64,000 nucleotides of DNA from an uncultured Robinsoniella sp. (GCA_900540475.1 UQGG01000026.1:1-64000); one strand, 5' to 3'. Shown: positions 17,677-25,533, counted from the first letter of the stretch. Numbers and translations: made by a program. The notes: generated by a model not told the origin, from the sequence alone.

Positions 17677-19308
17677 CTAGAATGGTCTTTGCACAGCTTC
17701 ACATTTAGCATAGAATCCTCCCGCAAGTAATTCTGCCAACATTCTCAAGCTATCTGCCGCATCATCATGTTTGTTGCCTTTTGGATCAACTACTGTCATA
17801 GTTAATTCTGTCATAAATTTTCTATAATCTTCATCCCAGTGCTTTTCCTCCAAGAAAATAAAATTTTTAATGTCTGGTGCATACTGAATTATTTTTGCCA
17901 TTTTACTACTTTGATTTGAAGCTTTCATACTGGTGATGTTCATACTATAGCCATGATCTCTTAACTGCTCATCAACCTGCTCTGCATATGCATCTCCACC
18001 ATTATTTGCTTCAAAGCGTGAAGACTGTACACAATTTGCCATATATTTTCCTACTATCAAAGGCTGAGTGACCGTTTTATCACCTTTATTAAACACTACC
18101 GCAGGTATGTATGTTACATTTCCGTAGTTCTTTGATATTGGTGAGGAAACACTATCTCCGCCCCCGAATGCTACATCGCAAGCAGCAATCGTACTGTCTG
18201 GTTCACGTTCCGGCAGCACTCCATTATAATATATTAATTCACTTTTGGGGAATAGTAATCCTTCTCTTACATATGGCTGCCCCATATATTTCGCCCACCA
18301 GGTAGCGTCATCTATATCATTACGAATCTTATGATACATTTCCGTAGAGAATCCAACCCCATAGTCATATTGAAAGTTACTTTCATCTTTTTCATTTAAT
18401 GCCGGTATTACCCTGAATCTATATCGAGGATCATCTTCATACTGCGCTTTTATTCTTCCAATTGGATCTACTACAGACCATCTGGTGCCGACCATAAGCT
18501 CAAACGCTCCATCTTTCATACGGTCACGCAGCTGATTTAAATAAGCATCATATTTTTTATCCAAACGGTCAATGTTTAGAGCTTCTTCTAAATCTTCAAC
18601 TAAGTCATCACAATAGAGACATTTAGTTATGTCTATTGCGCCGGTCCATGTACCCAGAACTGATCGGCAGGTAAGTGTTGGATATCGCTTTTTCTTATTT
18701 AGATCTATGGTCTCGTCTTGCTGGTTATTGGCTGCCAACTTGGCATTAGGAAATACTTCGTTCCAGAGATATGTTGCTGGATCATTTACAATGCTTAGTG
18801 CTTCTTGATAGAATCCTTTGGTTAATTTATCACTGTGTCCGGCCATAGCACTGCATTCATCTGGGAATCTACCCATTAACCAAGCCATAAAAAATATACA
18901 AAGTGTGGATTTACCAACACGAGGCGGTAATGATATCCCCAAGTAATAAATTACTCCGTCTGCTAAGTCCTGAAGATCATCAGCAAGAACTTTTAATACT
19001 TTACGCCTAGGCAGATAAAATCTTTTTTCTGCAGGTCTATCTTTTTCAATATACAAGCAAAAACTATCAAAATCATACGGAGCTAAAAATAACAGAGACT
19101 TATAATAAAGTCCGCCAAATCTAACATCTTTCCTAGAGCAAATAGATGATTGCTTACGTACAAATTTTGCTTCTGATATTGCCAATTCTAAATCATCATC
19201 TCGTATGGCAATACACATATCAAGTAAATTACTGAGATTCTTGTAATCATTCAGGTTTAATTTATGTAATACCTTTATTATTTTACGATTCTTTTCTATA
19301 TCGCCCAA
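17677..19308 (-). CDS. terL: Terminase large subunit
   Basis: 543 residues from a TTG start at 19308. ATPase domain: Walker A-like LPPRVGKST (residues 127-135) and Walker B CLYCDDLVED (about 230-239), coupling motif GTRWS. Nuclease domain: RNase H-like DVAFGGGD with Asp378 and the C-terminal acidic HDDAAD (about 514-519). It packages DNA into the procapsid and cuts concatemers. The tandem decamer motif copy C lies 20-40 bp upstream. Confidence 0.93.
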   Translation of the reverse strand: MGDIEKNRKIIKVLHKLNLNDYKNLSNLLDMCIAIRDDDLELAISEAKFVRKQSSICSRKDVRFGGLYYKSLLFLAPYDFDSFCLYIEKDRPAEKRFYLPRRKVLKVLADDLQDLADGVIYYLGISLPPRVGKSTLCIFFMAWLMGRFPDECSAMAGHSDKLTKGFYQEALSIVNDPATYLWNEVFPNAKLAANNQQDETIDLNKKKRYPTLTCRSVLGTWTGAIDITKCLYCDDLVEDLEEALNIDRLDKKYDAYLNQLRDRMKDGAFELMVGTRWSVVDPIGRIKAQYEDDPRYRFRVIPALNEKDESNFQYDYGVGFSTEMYHKIRNDIDDATWWAKYMGQPYVREGLLFPKSELIYYNGVLPEREPDSTIAACDVAFGGGDSVSSPISKNYGNVTYIPAVVFNKGDKTVTQPLIVGKYMANCVQSSRFEANNGGDAYAEQVDEQLRDHGYSMNITSMKASNQSSKMAKIIQYAPDIKNFIFLEEKHWDEDYRKFMTELTMTVVDPKGNKHDDAADSLRMLAELLAGGFYAKCEAVQRPF

Positions 19309-19323
19309 TCTCCACCATTCCTT

Positions 19324-19347
19324 TCAGTGGCGTTCATGGACGCTCAA
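19324..19347 (-). repeat. Tandem decamer motif, copy C / possible 7-codon ORF
   Basis: Minus-strand TTGAGCGTCCATGAACGCCA then CTGA: reads as MSVHERH plus stop. Same 24-bp size and shape as copy B. The internal ATG starts a second frame (MNATERNGGDWAI) ending across the terL TTG start. Confidence 0.6.
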
Positions 19348-19363
19348 ATATAATTTAAAATGA

Positions 19364-19383
19364 AATCCTGATTTTACAGGATT
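19364..19383 (-). terminator. Short hairpin after the 141-residue gene
   Basis: AATCCTG/CAGGATT 7-bp stem with a 6-base loop followed on the minus strand by TTTCATTTT, overlapping the stop codon of the upstream gene. Weak terminator or attenuator ahead of terL. Confidence 0.45.
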
Positions 19384-19808
19384 CAATCATCTTCTTCTCC
19401 AAATTCAATTTCCAAATATCCAATATAATTGTGATGCGTATTGCGATGATAATTCCATCTACTATATGCATTTAATTTTTCATCGTATTCCATAACACCT
19501 CCGAATTCAGATGAATAATTAAGATGACCGTTATTGTCAACTTTGAAATATTCATATCCATACATATCATCTGTTTTTAATAAACCTTCGTCAGTTTTTT
19601 CTACAAGTAGAATTGAATCGATATATTTTCCACAATGCTTTTTCAGTTCTTCTATTGATGTAAATAAATTATTATCCAATTTATATTGATGCACTTCATC
19701 ATATAATTTTTTTACTGCATCAACGGCGTCGTTCATCATTTCTTGAATTGGTTTTAAATTTTCTTGTACCATCGTTAAATCTTTTTCGATAATTTCCAAT
19801 GTTCTCAT
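19383..19808 (-). CDS. Hypothetical phage protein, acidic
   Basis: 141 residues, coiled-coil N-terminus (IIEKDLTMVQENLKPIQEMM) and an acidic C-terminus (EFGEEDD). No domain recognised. Part of the gene cluster inserted between the small and large terminase genes. Confidence 0.6.
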   Translation of the reverse strand: MRTLEIIEKDLTMVQENLKPIQEMMNDAVDAVKKLYDEVHQYKLDNNLFTSIEELKKHCGKYIDSILLVEKTDEGLLKTDDMYGYEYFKVDNNGHLNYSSEFGGVMEYDEKLNAYSRWNYHRNTHHNYIGYLEIEFGEEDD

Positions 19809-19873
19809 TCCATCTTATCCATTTCTCTTCAAATTAATTTAATCACATTCACTAAAATATCGTTCATAATAAC

Positions 19874-20032
19874 TCACTTATCCAGCTCTATGGTGATATT
19901 ACTCAAATCAATGACTGTTGGACGTCTGTCAATTATCTTACAGATTGCAAGACACCTCACTGGATCTAAATTGAACTTCACCGCCATGTCTTTGACCTCT
20001 TCCTTAAAAGCATCGGCATCTATTAGCCTCAT
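19874..20032 (-). CDS. Small phage protein (MRLIDAD-type)
   Basis: 52 residues starting MRLIDADAFKEEVKDMA, behind a GGAGGG RBS. Short proteins with an MRLIDAD start are very common in Firmicute phages; many are DUF-type proteins of unknown role. Contains a PTVID segment that is also usual in that group. Confidence 0.65.
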   Translation of the reverse strand: MRLIDADAFKEEVKDMAVKFNLDPVRCLAICKIIDRRPTVIDLSNITIELDK

Positions 20033-20044
20033 AACGCACCCTCC

Positions 20045-20815
20045 TTACTCCAACCATTTATTATCCAAATAATAGAATCCAAATACACAACAACCTATAA
20101 TAAAAACCCAGATTACCCAAAATATGATTACTCCTCCGCCTGATTCAATATATTCAACTGTCTCCTCAATATTTTTGTTATTATAAAATTTTGTGTTGTT
20201 TACTGTCTTAGCTTTTAAACTCGTAAATATAGTTCCCGTGTACTTTATATCGCTACCATAATAAACATATCTGATACTAGAAGATTCTTTTTGTGTATCA
20301 ATATGAAACTCACTTGGTGTATATATCTGACCATAATCAAATTTAATTCCTAAAAATGATACCTTGTCACAATGCTCTGACCATCTTTCTATAGCATCCC
20401 AAGTCCAATAAACTTCTGTCTCTGTATATGTCTGTGTTTTGCCATTTACGGTACGTGTTCTTGTCACTGTCCTTGTATGTCTAGTATATCTTTCTTTAAC
20501 CTTCTCAACAGACATATATTTCCCACCTATTTCAGGATATGTAACTGTATCGACTGCCTTTAAATCACCATATACAAACGCATTGCCTATATTAGTATCC
20601 ATCCCATATTGAAACAAGTCTTGAGTTTTTATTTTTACGGCCTTATTGTATACCTCATTCTGATCCAATTGATGTTCTGAAATCTTATATGAGATCAAAA
20701 TACCAATGACTAGCATAACCGCTATAATAGCAATACTTGCCAAGATTTCTCTTTTTGTGATTGCAAAGTCTCCGCAATCAAATCCTCTTCTTCTAAAATT
20801 TTTTCTCATATGCAT
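20045..20815 (-). CDS. Membrane protein with large external loop, partner of LemA
   Basis: Start chosen at ATG 20815, one base after the lemA-like stop. 256 residues: a transmembrane segment near the N-terminus (ILASIAIIAVMLVIGILIS), an about 180-residue soluble region with repeated RTxTVTRTRTV-type strands, and a C-terminal segment VIIFWVIWVFIIGCCVFGFYY. The same pairing of a LemA-family gene with a two-TM, large-loop protein is seen in bacterial membrane-stress loci. Direct coupling to lemA suggests a complex. Function unknown. Confidence 0.7.
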   Translation of the reverse strand: MHMRKNFRRRGFDCGDFAITKREILASIAIIAVMLVIGILISYKISEHQLDQNEVYNKAVKIKTQDLFQYGMDTNIGNAFVYGDLKAVDTVTYPEIGGKYMSVEKVKERYTRHTRTVTRTRTVNGKTQTYTETEVYWTWDAIERWSEHCDKVSFLGIKFDYGQIYTPSEFHIDTQKESSSIRYVYYGSDIKYTGTIFTSLKAKTVNNTKFYNNKNIEETVEYIESGGGVIIFWVIWVFIIGCCVFGFYYLDNKWLE

Positions 20816-20816
20816 A

Positions 20817-21368
20817 TTACTCTTTAAACAAATCTTGAGGAGCGTCTGCAGGTGCCTTGTAATCCAAATATGTATAGTCTTGTACCTCATATACAAGCAA
20901 GTCTAAGAAGACCCTTGTTGGAAACTTACGAACATATCTGTTATATTCCTTGATCTGCTTATTATAATTACTTCGATATTCAGCAATCATATTCTCCGTC
21001 ATGGATAATTCAGTCATGAGTTGCTTATAATTATCATTTGATTTCAATTCTGGATATGCTTCGCTTACAGCCGTAATTGCTGTTGTTACATTTTCAATAT
21101 CTCCTGTTGATCCACGTCCATCTACAATAGCAGTGAGTGTTTCAGCTTCGTGTTTATCATACTGTTTCACACAGTCTGCAAGATTATAGACAAGGTCTAC
21201 TCTACGTTTCTCCTGAACCTTAATGTCTGAAGACGCAGCATTAACCTGTTCCTCCAAAGCAATTGCTTTATTCTGTGGACTTTGAATCACTAATGCAATC
21301 AGTAAAATGATAGCAATTACAACACCTCCAATAATTAATGGTAATTTCCAATTTGTTTTTTTATTCAT
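20817..21368 (-). CDS. LemA family protein
   Basis: 183 residues: N-terminal membrane anchor (LPLIIGGVVIAIILLIALVIQ) then a helical bundle. Family hallmarks are RRVDLVYNLADCVKQYDKHE (cf. R.dLIPNLVe.VkgYa.hE of LemA) and AYPELKSNDNYKQLMTEL (cf. yPeLkan..f..Lq.eL). LemA proteins are coiled helical membrane-anchored proteins of unclear role. Finding one in the terminase region is unusual. Confidence 0.85.
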   Translation of the reverse strand: MNKKTNWKLPLIIGGVVIAIILLIALVIQSPQNKAIALEEQVNAASSDIKVQEKRRVDLVYNLADCVKQYDKHEAETLTAIVDGRGSTGDIENVTTAITAVSEAYPELKSNDNYKQLMTELSMTENMIAEYRSNYNKQIKEYNRYVRKFPTRVFLDLLVYEVQDYTYLDYKAPADAPQDLFKE

Positions 21369-21383
21369 ATTTTACTCTCCCTC

Positions 21384-21617
21384 TTATTTACTTTTAACTG
21401 TCACGCTAAATATAGATTTTAAAATACAGATTATCAACCAAATACCCGTAGCAATACTCCACCTGAATGTCAGTCCAAAGCTCACAGTTATTAGCTTTAT
21501 TATTCCACAAGTTACAATCCAGCTAAAACCATAACATATAGCCAAGATTAAAATGACAACCACTACTGCACTGCCACCTTGCGCTATTTTACTTTTTAAA
21601 TTTTTATATAATTTCAT
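21384..21617 (-). CDS. Small membrane protein
   Basis: 77 residues with two hydrophobic segments (VVVVILILAICYGFSWIV and WSIATGIWLIICILKSIF), basic ends. 15 bp upstream of the lemA-like gene; likely part of the same membrane cluster. No family recognised. Confidence 0.6.
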   Translation of the reverse strand: MKLYKNLKSKIAQGGSAVVVVILILAICYGFSWIVTCGIIKLITVSFGLTFRWSIATGIWLIICILKSIFSVTVKSK

Positions 21618-21632
21618 CCCATACCTCCACTT

Positions 21633-21791
21633 CTATCTCCAAATAAGTGCACAATTTAAAATACTGAATATTGCCAACAACAAGAAAAAATTCGAATATC
21701 CTTTTTTCTTAACATTTTCTCGTGAGACACAGACATATAAGCATCCCATTGCGAAATTTAAGATTATTGTTATACTCCTTATAAGTTCCAT
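21633..21791 (-). CDS. Very small membrane protein
   Basis: 52 residues, starting MELIRSITIILNFAMGCLYV, two short hydrophobic segments. The start overlaps the end of the upstream gene by 13 bp, indicating coupling, with AAGGAGT-like material overlapping the upstream coding end being weak. Fits the same membrane-protein cluster. Confidence 0.5.
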   Translation of the reverse strand: MELIRSITIILNFAMGCLYVCVSRENVKKKGYSNFFLLLAIFSILNCALIWR

Positions 21792-22294
21792 GGTTTATCC
21801 CCCAGTAAAGAATATTTTTTATGAAACGCTGCTTCTTCACAGGGATAAAACCCTCCACATAATCCCTTTACTATAAAATCTCCAACAGCTACCACAGATC
21901 GTTTTCGTTCAACCGTCAATACCACCAGTTCATTAGATGAGGTGTATTCAGCGCTTGAATATCCTTCAGAGTCTATGCAAAACTGGAATACCTCACGAAG
22001 ATTATTTCCTGTCCATTGAATAGCTTCAATTTCACATGGGTTCGTTTTATATATTCCGGCACTTGGCTTAACTTCGTCAATTCCGATTATTCTATCAGCA
22101 ATTTTTTCTGGCAAGGTAGATAAGTGGACATCAAGTCCAGTTTCTTTTCTAATCACATCACTTATACTTGCAACCATGGCATTATACCAATCTCCTTTAA
22201 GCCTAAATTCTTTACAAATAACTTCCGCTGATTGCTGTAATTGTTTCTGATTATATTCCGAACCTCGTAAATATCCGTGTTTAATCTCTGTCAT
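21779..22294 (-). CDS. Hypothetical phage protein with 'EAIQWTG' C-terminal domain
   Basis: 171 residues. The C-terminal half, EIEAIQWTGNNLREVFQFC followed by VAVGDFIVKGLCGGFYPC, is a small beta domain found as a stand-alone protein in many Firmicute phages; its function is not known. The N-terminal 80 residues are helical. RBS AAAAGGAG is well spaced. Confidence 0.7.
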   Translation of the reverse strand: MTEIKHGYLRGSEYNQKQLQQSAEVICKEFRLKGDWYNAMVASISDVIRKETGLDVHLSTLPEKIADRIIGIDEVKPSAGIYKTNPCEIEAIQWTGNNLREVFQFCIDSEGYSSAEYTSSNELVVLTVERKRSVVAVGDFIVKGLCGGFYPCEEAAFHKKYSLLGDKPWNL

Positions 22295-22646
22295 AATGGC
22301 ATCGCTCCTTTTTTTTATTTTAGAAAATTTTTAAGATACGTAATTCTAAAGGTCTTTTTTGTTCAAAATATATTTACGCGGTTGATTAGGCGCCCAGGGT
22401 ACCTACCCACAATACCCCCACCCCCCATATCATCTCAGCTTGATGAATAGATGGCGAAAAACATCAGACAGTAGTTTAGCGGATAAATAACCATTTTTCC
22501 GACTAACTCTTATATGCACCAAAACGCTCTAAACCCGCATAAACAAAGGACTCTCAATCATTTTCCCCTAAATTACATTCACGCTTCAACGATGAATGCA
22601 TAAAGAATTGTATATTATACAGCGTTATACATACTCATCTGTATAT
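22295..22646. other. Gene-free 352-bp stretch between terS and next gene; candidate packaging site
   Basis: No supported gene. It contains a GC-rich island at 22389-22427 in AT-rich surroundings, with the palindrome GGGTA-CC-TACCC (22397-22408) followed by C-rich runs. Position next to the small terminase gene would suit a cos or pac site, but nothing proves it. Confidence 0.35.
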
Positions 22647-23216
22647 TTATTCTATATCTATTGGGATGTCCTGCTCTATCATTTCGGGCGTCTTGTCTGC
22701 CTCGAGGTTCTGCTTAGGTGCAATATTGATATCCTGAACATCTTTCATTCCGTAGTAGTTCTTTGCCCTGAACATAAACAGTATTGGATTATCGTACCCT
22801 TCTATAGCAGATTGCTCATCAAATTCGGCTATAAACTGCTTCGCTCTTTTAATTACTAACGAACACGAAGAGCCGAGTTGTGCGTCTCTGGAGCCATTCT
22901 CCCAGTCGTTCAACGTGCTGTATACGGTACCTAACGCACCAGCTAAGCCCCTGATCGTAGGACGCAAACCAATGTCCGCACAATCGTAGAAATATTGATC
23001 TATGATAGTCTCCATCTCCGCAACGCTTGCAAATTTAGCGATGCCTCTTCTGCTTTGCAGTTTATACAGCTTATCGAATAGCTCTGCTTTCTTCTTAGAA
23101 CGTTCCGGATCATCGTCCTTAACTGACATAGTAATAGGGTTGCTATTCCTAACCCAGCTCTTCTTGTTTGACTCCACTATATCTTTACCTGTCTCCACTA
23201 TATCTTTCTTTGCCAT
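22647..23216 (-). CDS. terS: Terminase small subunit
   Basis: Start chosen at ATG 23216 (MAKKDIVETGKD) behind GGAGGG; 189 residues. Central helical DNA-binding region (ASVAEMETIIDQYFYDC...LRPTIRGLAGALG, a helix-turn-helix-like segment) and the C-terminal NPILFMFRAKNYYGMKD typical of Firmicute small terminases, where 'fxLKNxyGwkD' is the usual signature. It recognises the packaging site. The N-terminal coding region has a direct repeat of TCCACTATATCTTT. Confidence 0.85.
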   Translation of the reverse strand: MAKKDIVETGKDIVESNKKSWVRNSNPITMSVKDDDPERSKKKAELFDKLYKLQSRRGIAKFASVAEMETIIDQYFYDCADIGLRPTIRGLAGALGTVYSTLNDWENGSRDAQLGSSCSLVIKRAKQFIAEFDEQSAIEGYDNPILFMFRAKNYYGMKDVQDINIAPKQNLEADKTPEMIEQDIPIDIE

Positions 23217-23250
23217 ATTCTTGCCCTCCATATCATCTTTAATTCCAAAT

Positions 23251-23297
23251 AAAAAAGCCACCAGCACAGGTGTACTTCTAACCTGTTACTAGTGGCT
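23251..23297 (-). terminator. Strong terminator upstream of terS
   Basis: Minus-strand hairpin with AGCCAC/GTGGCT, AG/CT and ACAGGT/ACCTGT arms, a 9-base loop and a following T6 run. It separates early/lysogeny transcription from the late operon, so late expression needs either antitermination or a promoter inside 23217-23250. Confidence 0.75.
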
Positions 23298-23477
23298 CAC
23301 CGGTCGTAATCTCTTACGCCATCCCGTCCATGAATATTAATTTGTTGTAAATATTATATAACAATTATGCAAAAAATGCAAGTACATTTTATTACGCATT
23401 ACTCTCAGCAGCCATCTCACCTGGTTGAATCTTTTATGTGAAATCCATCCACGAAAAAACACCTCAAATTCGTCTCG

Positions 23478-23783
23478 TCACCAAAATCACTAAAAAAATA
23501 ATTGTAGGTACTTATACACGCGCGCATACGTATGGTATAAATTTATTTTTTAGTGATATTAGTGATTAAGACATATAAAAGTACCTTAAAGCCTTATAAA
23601 CACTGGATTTTTCCAGTCACCTATTTTTTTTAGGAATTAGTGATTTGGGTATAACAATTGGTGATTTGACCCTCTAAATCACCAAAACGTTTGTTCTTTT
23701 CACTTTACAATGGTAAAGCGCGTACCTTACGTCACTAATTTTCGTCACCTATTTTTAGGGGTCAGTCACTAATTTTTTGGTGA
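23478..23783. repeat. Interspersed TCACTAA and TCACC short repeats (iteron-like)
   Basis: Gene-free region. TCACTAA or its complement occurs at 23487, 23550, 23559, 23637, 23732 and 23766; TCACC or its complement at 23478, 23617, 23660, 23679, 23745 and 23779. The two words often alternate and occur on both strands (for example 23732-23783). It could be a replication origin or a multi-site operator. It lies between the late operon and the 116-residue membrane protein gene. Confidence 0.6.
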
Positions 23784-23804
23784 CGTAATTTTGAGGATTA
23801 TATT

Positions 23805-24155
23805 CTATTTTAACATCCTATTAAACGACTTCTTAATGGATGCTGCCATGCACAATATAACTAAGTATACTACCGCAACGATCCATATAACAGTTGTGCT
23901 TATATTTAATTTTAGAATTATGTATATGGCACCTGAGTGCACAATGTAAAATATAAGATACAAAAGACTTCCCAACGCTGGAGCAGATCTACTTCTGTAT
24001 AATAGTTTGACAACACTATATGTAAAAGCATGTAAAACGGGTTCTAAGAGATAATTATATAATTCTGGGAACTGTGTAGCCTGAAATGGATTAGGTAGGT
24101 AAAACAGGCGAATAATGACGCTACAGGCCGACATGAGTTTGTATAATTTGGGCAT
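23805..24155 (-). CDS. Small membrane protein
   Basis: 116 residues with hydrophobic segments near 45-75 (LGSLLYLIFYIVHSGAIYII) and 83-105 (TTVIWIVAVVYLVILCMAA), and a basic C-terminus. It is the last gene before the repeat region and terS. No family recognised; roles such as exclusion or lysis control are possible but unsupported. Confidence 0.55.
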   Translation of the reverse strand: MPKLYKLMSACSVIIRLFYLPNPFQATQFPELYNYLLEPVLHAFTYSVVKLLYRSRSAPALGSLLYLIFYIVHSGAIYIILKLNISTTVIWIVAVVYLVILCMAASIKKSFNRMLK

Positions 24156-24169
24156 TGTCTCACTTCCCC

Positions 24170-24766
24170 CTATAATGACATTAATTTATTCATATTTTCC
24201 AGTCTAAAAGACATGACTTTCGATTTAACTCCCTGGAAAAATTGCCGCGTAAGGAACGTATTGCCCCTTTCTAGGCACCAAGAGATATAAGCCCTGTAAA
24301 CTCCTACATCCGTATTGTTTTTGTCTATAAAATCCATTATGAAGCCTGCTGCCTCCGTCTTTCTTTCGATATACTTACCAGAAAACTCCATGGATAAAAC
24401 CTCCTGATGCTGCGGTTCCGGCTGCAGGTCCTGCTTGATAATATCCTCCATTTGGTGGAATCTTTCTATGTATTTGGCAGTAAAAATAATTCCTTTTTCG
24501 CCCTGAAATTTGTTGGCCAGGAATTCGCAACCCTTGCGAGTTAATTTATAACATGGGCGCTCTTCTCCTTTTGCATCCATATAAGAAGATTTGATAAAGT
24601 AGTCAACGGGCGACATTTGGCGCTCGTTAAGTATCTCTATTATTCCTTTCGTATGCACTCCATTTCTATTGGTTCTGCCATTTAATTTCTTTAAAACATC
24701 CTTGTGCTGCATATCCATCATTTCTGCGATATCCACAGTAGTGATCATTTGCTCTAATTCTTTCAT
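24170..24766 (-). CDS. Rha family regulatory protein
   Basis: Start chosen at ATG 24766 (MKELEQMITTVDIAEMM) with AGGAG ten bases upstream; 198 residues. N-terminal pRha-type domain: ITTVDIAEMMDMQHKDVLKK, SYMDAKGEERPCYKLTRKG, FLANKFQGEKGIIFTAKY, the signature of Rha/antirepressor-like phage regulators. C-terminal about 70 residues are a separate helical domain. Downstream partner of the XRE gene; probably part of the second regulatory switch. Confidence 0.85.
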   Translation of the reverse strand: MKELEQMITTVDIAEMMDMQHKDVLKKLNGRTNRNGVHTKGIIEILNERQMSPVDYFIKSSYMDAKGEERPCYKLTRKGCEFLANKFQGEKGIIFTAKYIERFHQMEDIIKQDLQPEPQHQEVLSMEFSGKYIERKTEAAGFIMDFIDKNNTDVGVYRAYISWCLERGNTFLTRQFFQGVKSKVMSFRLENMNKLMSL

Positions 24767-24813
24767 ATTACTCACACTCCTATTCACTGGGCTAGATTTC
24801 AAGCCCGTTAAAT

Positions 24814-25059
24814 TTATTCCTTATCTTCTGTTGGTACATATTCCATAATATCTCCTGGCTGGCAATTAAGCAGCTCACAAACTCTTTCTATCGTGGCCGT
24901 AGAAACATCACCTTTTCCGGTTTTCATCTTGTTTACAATGCCTGGGCTTATACCACTGTCCCTAAGATACTGCCATTTTCTACCCTGATTATCTAATAAG
25001 GTCTGTAATTTAATGAATTTAATTTTTGGTTCTCTATCTCCATGTACTGCCATATTCAT
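24814..25059 (-). CDS. XRE/Cro-CI type HTH regulator
   Basis: 81 residues, IKLQTLLDNQGRKWQYLRDSGISPGIVNKMKTG then VSTATIERVCELLNCQPGDIMEYV, a complete helix-turn-helix of the YozG/HTH_26 type. It diverges from the plus-strand accessory cassette across a 280-bp region full of TACTAG-type repeats, so it probably controls both directions. Confidence 0.85.
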   Translation of the reverse strand: MNMAVHGDREPKIKFIKLQTLLDNQGRKWQYLRDSGISPGIVNKMKTGKGDVSTATIERVCELLNCQPGDIMEYVPTEDKE

Positions 25060-25109
25060 TCCTTCTTTCAGCTTTTATTTGTAATTATAACATATTATTA
25101 CGTTCAATT

Positions 25110-25238
25110 CTAGTTTGTATTGTACTAGAAATAGTACTAAATATTCCATATAAATATTATACGATCTAGTACATTTTGCACAATTTGAGTACTAGAACTA
25201 GCAATATATACAAATGAATTCGTATTAGTTCTAGCAAC
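25110..25238. promoter_or_regulatory. Putative operator cluster of the XRE regulator
   Basis: Repeated half-sites CTAGT/ACTAG and CTAGAAC/GTTCTAG: near 25110, 25122-25128, 25165-25171, 25189-25200 (GTACTAGAACTAG) and 25226-25235 (TAGTTCTAG). They cover both divergent promoters. Binding is inferred. Confidence 0.5.
25156..25183 (-). promoter_or_regulatory. Promoter candidate for the XRE-rha operon
   Basis: Minus strand: TTGTGC (25183-25178), 16-bp spacer, TATAAT (25161-25156). The spacer contains a TACTAGAT element like other copies in the region. Confidence 0.5.
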
Positions 25239-25245
25239 ATTGCCA

Positions 25246-25274
25246 TTGCACAAACGTATTAGATATAGTACAAT
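25246..25274 (+). promoter_or_regulatory. Promoter of the plus-strand accessory cassette
   Basis: TTGCAC (25246-25251), 17-bp spacer, TACAAT (25269-25274), about 70 bp before the first ORF of the cassette. Confidence 0.6.
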
Positions 25275-25312
25275 GAATATAGTTACAGAACAGCAAACAA
25301 CAAAAACAGCAA

Positions 25313-25336
25313 CCCGGAAGAACCGGGAGAAAAGAG
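25313..25336 (+). promoter_or_regulatory. Hairpin-RBS module 1
   Basis: CCCGG-AAGAA-CCGGG stem-loop (25313-25327) followed by AGAAAAGAGG and, six bases later, an ATG. First of four related modules in this cassette. Confidence 0.6.
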
Positions 25337-25342
25337 GAAATT

Positions 25343-25492
25343 ATGATGAATGAAATTTTTGTAGAGACAATCGAAGAACTGGAAGAATTAGAAGCAATGT
25401 ACAACCTGGAAGACTGCGGGATGTCCGGTCTTTACCCTGGATACCATTGGTATCAGGATGATGAAGCAGAAGTTGTGGTTTACTGCAAATAG
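25343..25492 (+). CDS. Small acidic protein, unknown
   Basis: 49 residues, MMNEIFVETIEELEELEAMY and continuing with a Glu/Asp-rich region ending EVVVYCK. Good RBS after hairpin module 1. First gene of the plus-strand cassette, two genes before the AcrIII-1 homologue. Very acidic small proteins of phages are sometimes DNA mimics or inhibitors; that is only a possibility here. Confidence 0.65.
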   Translation: MMNEIFVETIEELEELEAMYNLEDCGMSGLYPGYHWYQDDEAEVVVYCK

Positions 25493-25500
25493 ATATACCA

Positions 25501-25527
25501 CCCGCCGGGAAGCGGCGGGAGAAAAGA
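25501..25527 (+). promoter_or_regulatory. Hairpin-RBS module 2
   Basis: CCCGCCG-GGAAG-CGGCGGG perfect 7-bp stem (25501-25519) followed by AGAAAAGAGG and an ATG at 25534. Same layout as modules 1, 3 and 4. Confidence 0.65.
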
Positions 25528-25533
25528 GGAAAA

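Noticed and set aside
22596..22859. Plus-strand frame over the terS gene
   Set aside because: Antisense to a confidently assigned terminase small subunit; no RBS.
23478..23783. Possible CRISPR array
   Set aside because: Repeats are only 5-7 bp, unevenly spaced and on both strands; no regular spacer structure.
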